Shown here in pieces: positions 59,231 through 64,000 of a stretch of 64,000 bases of DNA. A program made the translations under genes and the position numbers. The notes under the pieces are model-generated. The model saw nothing but the letters and a program-made list of their open reading frames with translations. It was not told where the DNA came from and made no database searches. Positions within the stretch are counted from its first letter, which is position 1. Each line of letters begins with the position of its first letter. Origin of the DNA: JACQBY01 sp041486115 (GTDB lineage: Bacteria; Nitrospirota; Nitrospiria; JACQBW01); assembly GCA_041486115.1 (NCBI GenBank), contig JBGPKT010000001.1:3542-67541 (forward strand), given 5' to 3'.

Positions 59231-60438
59231 CTAGGATTAAACCCGTTTATGAGGGGCCCGCCCCCGATCAGATTCTGATAGGCTTTTTCCATCTGACGAA
59301 CGATCTGATTCCATCTGAAGTGCTCTTCAGCCTTTTTAAAACCGGCAAGACCGTAGGCACTTGCTACATCGCGATGATCGAGAAGGAACCCGACCTTTTC
59401 TTTCAAGTCGCCGGAATCTCCCGGCCGGACTAGAAGACCATTCACCCGATCTTCAACCACTGTTCTTACCCCCGGAAGAGATGAGCCGACAACCGGTTTT
59501 CCGCAGGCCATCGCCTCCAGCAGGACAATTCCAAACGCCTCAGACCGGTTGATGGATGGAAGGGCCGCAAGGTCGGCCAGGTTATAGTAGTCGGGAAGAT
59601 CCTGATCGGCCACCCCGGTTATAAAAAGTACCCGATCCTCCAGGTTTTCTTTTTTAACCTCCTCGCGGTAAGCCGGAATCCTGTCTCCGTTTCCGACAAT
59701 CAGGAGTTTAACTTCTTTCCGATTTAATTTCCCCACCGCTTCAATTAAAACCGAAACCCCTTTAAAATAATGGGCCCGGTCCAGCCCGCCCACAAATAAC
59801 AAGACCTTGTCTTCGGGTAAAAGCTTTAACCGGTCCATCAATTTTTTATTTTTGTCTTTCGGGTAAAATTGCGAAGAGACCCCATAAGAGATTTCATAGC
59901 AAGGTTTTTTATCGAGAAACCGGGAGATCAGGCTGGTTTCGGCGTAATCACGGCTCGACACCAGAACCAGGTCGGATTGCCCGATCAATGAGGGGAGGAT
60001 GCTTTTTCCGTATCCCTTAAAAAATAACTTGAGGGGCCCCTCGCCGATCACATCCATGTGATAACTTAAAACAACCCTGGGAGGTTTGACAAACAGCCAT
60101 TTCAACAAAAGGATCCACTCCGCACCCCCGAAAAATGGATAATGGAGATGAATAATATCATAAGAAGAAAGCTTCCAGAAAAGCTGAGGGGTCAATGCGG
60201 CGTTTCCATATTTCAGCCATGGGAGCAGGCGATGGACTTTAAATCCGGTTTCCGGTTCGATCGTCTCTGATCCTTTTCCATTTTGTGGTTCGGTTGATCC
60301 AAAAACCGGACCATAATCAGGCGTATATACCCCAATATCATGGCCGAGAAGAGAGAGTTCCCGGGCATAATGAAAGACGGCATTTCCGATTCCCCCGCGG
60401 TAAGGAGGGAAGGTCGAGACAATATGAGCAATCCTCAT
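59227..60438 (-). CDS. Glycosyltransferase family 4
   Basis: 403 aa. GT4 features: PPYRGGIGNAVFHYARELS, LLFVGGLDRAHYFKGVSVL, SEAFGIVLLEAMACGKPVVG. It transfers a sugar from a nucleotide donor to cell-surface polysaccharide. The segment YGPVFGSTEPQNGKG near residue 45 is encoded by a palindromic element (60286-60312). Confidence 0.93.
   Translation of the reverse strand: MRIAHIVSTFPPYRGGIGNAVFHYARELSLLGHDIGVYTPDYGPVFGSTEPQNGKGSETIEPETGFKVHRLLPWLKYGNAALTPQLFWKLSSYDIIHLHYPFFGGAEWILLLKWLFVKPPRVVLSYHMDVIGEGPLKLFFKGYGKSILPSLIGQSDLVLVSSRDYAETSLISRFLDKKPCYEISYGVSSQFYPKDKNKKLMDRLKLLPEDKVLLFVGGLDRAHYFKGVSVLIEAVGKLNRKEVKLLIVGNGDRIPAYREEVKKENLEDRVLFITGVADQDLPDYYNLADLAALPSINRSEAFGIVLLEAMACGKPVVGSSLPGVRTVVEDRVNGLLVRPGDSGDLKEKVGFLLDHRDVASAYGLAGFKKAEEHFRWNQIVRQMEKAYQNLIGGGPLINGFNPR
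60286..60312. repeat. Palindromic element inside the GT4 gene
   Basis: TGGTTCGGTTGATCCAAAAA CCGGACC, one shortened unit, giving PVFGSTEP as in the cheA copy. Confidence 0.65.
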
Positions 60439-60461
60439 GAGCGCTTATCCCTTCCGGTCTT

Positions 60462-61493
60462 TTAATACTTTCCCCGGCCAAATACTTTTGCGGAAACCTG
60501 AAATTTTTTAATTAAACGCGTCATCTCCTTCGATGAAATCCTCTTTCTTTTCATCATAGCAGAACGCGCTCTGAACATTTCAGGGAAGGCCGCAGCCATG
60601 CCACGCCACGATTTGAATAAAAGAAGGATTCCTGAGAAAATCGAATGTTGTGCCACATATTGCCGGGCCATCCCCTCCCCTTTAAAGAGTCCATAAAACT
60701 GCCAGAAAAACCGGAGGAGAGTATACCATGGGCTCAAAAGCAAATAGCCTAGAGGGAGATTTTTAATCACCATCCATCCCCGGTTCCGTTCAATATAAAA
60801 GGCTTTTAACCGGGAGCCCCCGGAGGTCGATCCCGAAAACTCATGATAAACAACCGCCCCGGGAGAATAAACGCATTTCCACCCGAGCCATCTCCCCCTT
60901 AAACCAAGGTCGGTATCCTCGCAATAAGTAAAAAATCGCTCATCGAACAGGCCGGTTTCATCGAGCATCTCTTTTTTATAGAGGGCGGCGCACCCGCTCG
61001 GGAGGAGAATTTCTTCTTCGGTCTCATACTGTCCGGCGTCTTTTTCCATCCGGCCCCGCCCCCAGCTTAAGCCATCAGGATAAATGAGATGACCGGTGTT
61101 ATCCAGAAGACGGTCCTCTCTGGCTAAAAAAATTTTTGAGGCGCACATCCCGGTCCGGCGATCCTTTACCGCCGTGTTGACCAGAGCATCGACCCAATCA
61201 GGGCTGGCCCAGGCATCATTATTCAACAAGACAATATAATCTCCCTTGGACGCCTCGATTCCCCTGTTATTCCCCCCGGCAAACCCCTCATTTCGATCAT
61301 TGGCAATCAGCCTGACCTTCCCCTGATAAAGAGAGTTGATCCTCTCTCTGGATCCGTCGGTTGAACCATTGTCGACCAGAATGACCTCGATCGCCGGGTA
61401 AGATTGCCCTAAAAGAGAATCGAGACATTTCTGAATGGTTTTCATTCCGTTCCAGTTGACCACAATAATGGAGACTAAAGGACGATCTGTCAT
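60462..61493 (-). CDS. Glycosyltransferase family 2
   Basis: 343 aa from ATG 61493; an upstream ATG at 61568 would begin inside the atpF terminator and is rejected. VSIIVVNWNG, VILVDNGSTDGS, LLNNDAWAS (DxD-like) and the rhamnosyltransferase-type FFTYCEDTDLGLRGR with membrane-near C-terminal basic helices. It works with the GT4 and GDP-sugar reductase on a surface glycan. Confidence 0.92.
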   Translation of the reverse strand: MTDRPLVSIIVVNWNGMKTIQKCLDSLLGQSYPAIEVILVDNGSTDGSRERINSLYQGKVRLIANDRNEGFAGGNNRGIEASKGDYIVLLNNDAWASPDWVDALVNTAVKDRRTGMCASKIFLAREDRLLDNTGHLIYPDGLSWGRGRMEKDAGQYETEEEILLPSGCAALYKKEMLDETGLFDERFFTYCEDTDLGLRGRWLGWKCVYSPGAVVYHEFSGSTSGGSRLKAFYIERNRGWMVIKNLPLGYLLLSPWYTLLRFFWQFYGLFKGEGMARQYVAQHSIFSGILLLFKSWRGMAAAFPEMFRARSAMMKRKRISSKEMTRLIKKFQVSAKVFGRGKY

Positions 61494-61538
61494 GTCATCA
61501 ATATATTTTAAACCGCCGGGGCTTGCAACCGGTAAAAA

Positions 61539-61570
61539 AAATGCCATGAAAATAAATTTCCATGGCATCG
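61539..61570 (-). terminator. Rho-independent terminator after atpF
   Basis: Minus strand ATGCCATGGAAATTTATTTT CATGGCAT followed by eight T. It ends the F0 operon. Confidence 0.85.
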
Positions 61571-61606
61571 GTTATTCAATTCGATCTTTGGTTTTATGTA
61601 TGAAAA

Positions 61607-62119
61607 TTATGATTGGGGCTTGAAGTTCTGAGCCGCCAATTCGATCGATTCGTTTATTAATCGTTGATGATCGGCGCCGGTCAGCGTTTTTTGAAGGATT
61701 CTCTCGGTGGCCAGAATCACGATATCGGCAGTCTCCTGACGGACCTCTTTCATCAGTTTTATCTTTTCCCGCTCCATCTCCTGGCGGGTCGATGCCAGCA
61801 TTCTTTCAGATTCATGTCGTGCCCGCTTCTCGGTTTCTTCGATAATCTGCTGGCTCCGGACTCTCGCTTTTTCAAGGATTGCCTCGGCTTCCTGCTTGGA
61901 GTTCTTTATCCGGTTCTCATAGTCGCTCATCATGGCTTTAGCTTCATTCTGGAGCCGTTCCGCGGTTTCCAGGCTCTCTTTAATCTTTTTCTCTCTGATA
62001 TCCAGAATTTCGATGATCGGCGGAAATGCATATTTATAGAGGACCAGCAGCAGAACGCCAAATGAAATAATCGACCAGAAAAGAAGCGGTGTTAAAAATT
62101 GAGGATCAAATTGGGGCAT
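61607..62119 (-). CDS. atpF: ATP synthase subunit b
   Basis: 170 aa. One N-terminal helix (LLFWSIISFGVLLLVLYKYA) then a long charged coiled coil. It links F0 to F1. No delta or F1 genes follow; a terminator does. Confidence 0.94.
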   Translation of the reverse strand: MPQFDPQFLTPLLFWSIISFGVLLLVLYKYAFPPIIEILDIREKKIKESLETAERLQNEAKAMMSDYENRIKNSKQEAEAILEKARVRSQQIIEETEKRARHESERMLASTRQEMEREKIKLMKEVRQETADIVILATERILQKTLTGADHQRLINESIELAAQNFKPQS

Positions 62120-62180
62120 ACGCTTTCCCTTTATAATATAAATTAAAATTCAATTCAATACTGAACGTTGAGAAGAGTCT

Positions 62181-62276
62181 AGCTGCAAGGCCGCAGGAAC
62201 GAGGCACCCGGAGTGTACTCAAGAAGTACATGAGGATTGCCGAGCGACGAGAACACAGCAGATGGGCTCTTATCAA
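62181..62276. repeat. Intergenic repeat between atpE and atpF
   Basis: AGCTGCAAGGCCGCAGGAAC.. GTACTCAAGAAGTACATGAGG.. GACGAGAACACAGCAGATGG. A related copy is at 62587-62685. Central GTACT/AGTAC hairpin. Confidence 0.75.
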
Positions 62277-62288
62277 CGGATCAGGAGC

Positions 62289-62519
62289 TTATTTTCTTAA
62301 TCCCATGATGATAAAGGCAATAACGAGGCCATAAAGCGCGATCGCCTCAACCAGAGCAAAACCGATCCACATGTATTTTCCGATTTTGGCTTCGGCCTGG
62401 GGCTGTCTTGCCACCGACTCGATCATTTTTCCGAAGATGTACCCGATACCGATTCCGGAACCGGCAAACCCGGCCGCCGCGATACCCATACCGATTAAAG
62501 CTGCTGATGCTGAGTCCAT
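62289..62519 (-). CDS. atpE: ATP synthase subunit c
   Basis: 76 aa hairpin of two membrane helices: glycine-rich GSGIGIGYIFG and the second with ion-binding Glu58 in GFALVEAIALYG. The residue after Glu is Ala rather than Ser/Thr, suggesting proton rather than sodium binding. Flanked on both sides by related repeats. Confidence 0.96.
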   Translation of the reverse strand: MDSASAALIGMGIAAAGFAGSGIGIGYIFGKMIESVARQPQAEAKIGKYMWIGFALVEAIALYGLVIAFIIMGLRK

Positions 62520-62586
62520 AATTATTTCTCCTTTAATATTTGTAAGATTTAAATCAATACCCTAAAAAAACGCTCAAAAAGGTTCA

Positions 62587-62685
62587 CTTGCAAGGCCGCA
62601 GTCCCGAAGACGACGGAGGCGTATCCAGTGAGATACGTCGAGGAGTCTGAGGGACGAGAACGCCGCAAATGACCTTTTTCAGCGT
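62587..62685. repeat. Intergenic repeat between atpB and atpE
   Basis: ACTTGCAAGGCCGCAGTCCC.. GTATCCAGTGAGATACGTCGAGG.. GACGAGAACGCCGCAAATG. Related to 62181-62276; central GTATC/GATAC hairpin. Confidence 0.75.
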
Positions 62686-62690
62686 TTTTT

Positions 62691-63422
62691 TTAATGATGC
62701 ATTTTAATCGCGTCGCCTAAATAGACAGTAGTCAAAATAGTAAAAATATAGGCCTGAATAAAGGCAATACCGACCTCCAGCCCGTTGATCATAATTGAAA
62801 AGGTAAACGGAAGCCATCCGATTAAAAATCCGAGCGAAATCGCCATCCCGAGCAGAACCCCAAGCACCGTATGCCCCGCGGTCATATTGGCAAATAAACG
62901 GACAGAGAGAGAGACGGGACGGGCCAGCTGGCTCACAATCTCAATGGGAACCATCAGCGGCAAAAGCCATAAGGGAGTCCCTGCAGGAACTAAAATCTTT
63001 AAAAAACCGAATCCATGATAAATAAAACCAACTATCAGGCTCATCAAATAAACAATCACGGCAAATGCGGCAGTCACGATCAGCTGGCTGGTCACCGTAT
63101 AAAATCCGGGAATCAAACCAAGGAGGTTTGAAAAAAGTATAAAAAAGAAGAGCGTCGCGACAAAGGGGATAAACTTTCTCCCCTCTTCTCCCATATTTTC
63201 AACAACCATGTTTTTAAGAAAACTAAGCGAGATTTCAGCGAGGCTCTGCAGTTTGGAGGGCACGAGCCTCACCCTGTTCCCGGCGGAGAGAAACAGGACA
63301 ATGACCGTGATACAGACCAGCCACATCATCAAAACTGCTTTATTGATTGAAACATCGAACCCGAAAAAATGGAGGTCGAAAAGTTTATAAAGCTGAAAGT
63401 GCTCTAGGGGGTTATGTTCCAT
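62691..63422 (-). CDS. atpB: ATP synthase subunit a
   Basis: 243 aa, five to six membrane helices. Conserved Arg in SVRLFANMTAGHTVL, and the C-terminal AYIFTILTTVYLGDAI. It forms the proton half-channels. It starts 3 bases after the AtpZ/I gene. Confidence 0.96.
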   Translation of the reverse strand: MEHNPLEHFQLYKLFDLHFFGFDVSINKAVLMMWLVCITVIVLFLSAGNRVRLVPSKLQSLAEISLSFLKNMVVENMGEEGRKFIPFVATLFFFILFSNLLGLIPGFYTVTSQLIVTAAFAVIVYLMSLIVGFIYHGFGFLKILVPAGTPLWLLPLMVPIEIVSQLARPVSLSVRLFANMTAGHTVLGVLLGMAISLGFLIGWLPFTFSIMINGLEVGIAFIQAYIFTILTTVYLGDAIKMHH

Positions 63423-63425
63423 TAC

Positions 63426-63677
63426 TCAATCTTTACGATGATCCTGATCAGCCTGCCCCGATTGGACAAACCTGAACACACTTAAAAAACCGGCGGCAGA
63501 ACCGAGCAAAACGCCGACAATCATAAGCCAGGGAGAAGTTTTAAAATACCAGTCTGCAAAATAACCGAGCCCGGCGCCGACGATGGTTGCGGCCACGAGT
63601 TCTATTCCAATTCGCGCGGCATAAGAAAGACCTTTCGTGAAGGCGTCATCGCCTCCGTTTTTGTCTTCATCACCCAT
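63426..63677 (-). CDS. AtpZ/AtpI family protein
   Basis: 83 aa, two membrane helices (IGIELVAATIVGAGLGYFAD and PWLMIVGVLLGSAAGFLSVF) after a charged start. This family begins F0 operons and is linked to c-ring assembly or Mg/Ca transport. Confidence 0.88.
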   Translation of the reverse strand: MGDEDKNGGDDAFTKGLSYAARIGIELVAATIVGAGLGYFADWYFKTSPWLMIVGVLLGSAAGFLSVFRFVQSGQADQDHRKD

Positions 63678-63722
63678 TGCCGCGCCTTTCGGCTATCGAA
63701 ATAGCCCGTTGAAAATCACGTA

Positions 63723-63751
63723 AGTTAACCAAAAAGAGGGGTCAAAGTCAA
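63723..63751 (-). promoter_or_regulatory. Sigma-70 promoter of the F0 operon
   Basis: Minus strand TTGACT (63751-63746), 17-base spacer, TTAACT (63728-63723). The leader contains a hairpin GGCTATTTCGATAGCC (63690-63705). Confidence 0.65.
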
Positions 63752-63769
63752 GAAAAATGAGGACGCTTT

Positions 63770-64000
63770 TTACGCTTCTTTGTCGAACCGAACGCCGAAC
63801 CAGAGGAGGCCTCCCAGGAGGGCGGCTCCGGCGGCAACCGTGAGAGCCACAGGCCATCCAAAACGTTCTCCGAGCCAGGGGGTGAGCGTCGGAGAGAGGG
63901 TCCCTCCGATGTTGGCCCCCATATTCATAAAACCTGACACGGCGCCGGAATGTTTTGGCGAAATATCGATGGTGCTTGACCAGTACGCTCCCACCGTACC
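63770..64000 (-). CDS. MFS transporter (C-terminal end, partial)
   Basis: Open to the window edge on the minus strand, so only the last 76 codons are seen. SPKHSGAVSGFMNMGANIGG and FGWPVALTVAAGAALLGGLL are the last two helices of a major facilitator of the ACS type. Substrate unknown. Confidence 0.85.
   Translation of the reverse strand, partial: GTVGAYWSSTIDISPKHSGAVSGFMNMGANIGGTLSPTLTPWLGERFGWPVALTVAAGAALLGGLLWFGVRFDKEA

Noticed and set aside
1..64000. tRNA, rRNA or CRISPR loci
   Set aside because: No T-loop-like GGTTCGAATCC with cloverleaf, no rRNA sequence and no regularly spaced direct repeats were seen by eye; a covariance search would be decisive.

Overview
The window reads as chromosomal sequence of a Gram-negative bacterium. 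Lol lipoprotein release, BamD, an outer-membrane porin, SecDF-YajC, a diheme periplasmic peroxidase and sigma-54 promoters are all present. Gene content and style (chemosensory operon with HEAT and PATAN proteins, AmtB-PII-GlnD-porin cluster, NasA-NirBD) fit Nitrospirota or a nearby deep proteobacterial-like lineage, but no rRNA or marker phylogeny is available here, so the lineage is only a suggestion. Nearly all of the sequence is coding.

Layout. 0-9.2 kb (minus): a chemosensory-type operon transcribed PATAN protein, CheY, CheA, CheW with a long linker, an MCP with almost no periplasmic part, CheW, a receiver-like protein and a HEAT-repeat protein that leaves the window. 9.3-19 kb: a 51-aa zinc-ribbon gene, then purS-purC-mscS-purB, an orphan M17 N-domain gene, nusB-ribH-ribBA and glnD. 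19-22 kb: PII, amtB and a porin behind a clear sigma-54 promoter. 22.2-32.7 kb: one long nitrate-assimilation operon, nasA / DmsB-DmsC-like fusion / nirB / nirD / HTH-mobA / MOT1-type molybdate transporter / moeA / mogA, also behind a sigma-54 promoter. Both sigma-54 promoters have the same 14-bp sequence about 90-115 bp upstream. 33-38 kb: thioredoxin-fold protein, universal stress protein, lysS-lolC/E-lolD and a small secreted acidic protein. 38-44 kb: argS-tgt-yajC-secD-secF. 44.1-45.6 kb: a repeat-rich patch with a domain fragment and a PIN toxin-antitoxin pair. 45.7-58 kb: bamD, a siroheme dehydrogenase, a folB-containing minus operon, a histidine kinase, cytochrome c peroxidase, acs-acyP and oxidoreductases. 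58-61.5 kb: a GDP-sugar reductase and two glycosyltransferases. 61.6-63.8 kb: an F0-only ATP synthase operon; the window ends inside an MFS transporter gene.

How it fits together. Nitrate is reduced by NasA, apparently fed by a membrane iron-sulfur module, and nitrite by NirBD, whose siroheme needs the dehydrogenase at 46.5 kb. Molybdate uptake and cofactor genes sit in the same operon. Ammonium import (AmtB) and sensing (PII, GlnD) share what looks like the same sigma-54 control.

The most unusual feature is a family of short palindromic elements (25-bp unit, core GGTCCAAAGACC) found at seven sites. Six of the seven lie inside reading frames, read on both strands and in several frames, much like Rickettsia palindromic elements. 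Other repeats include a REP that appears to have joined a NifA/NtrC-type HTH to MobA, two copies of a 130-bp palindromic repeat, and two repeats flanking atpE. Two homopolymer tracts, A10 in a frameshifted gene and G12 at a ribosome-binding site, are candidate phase-variation or error sites.
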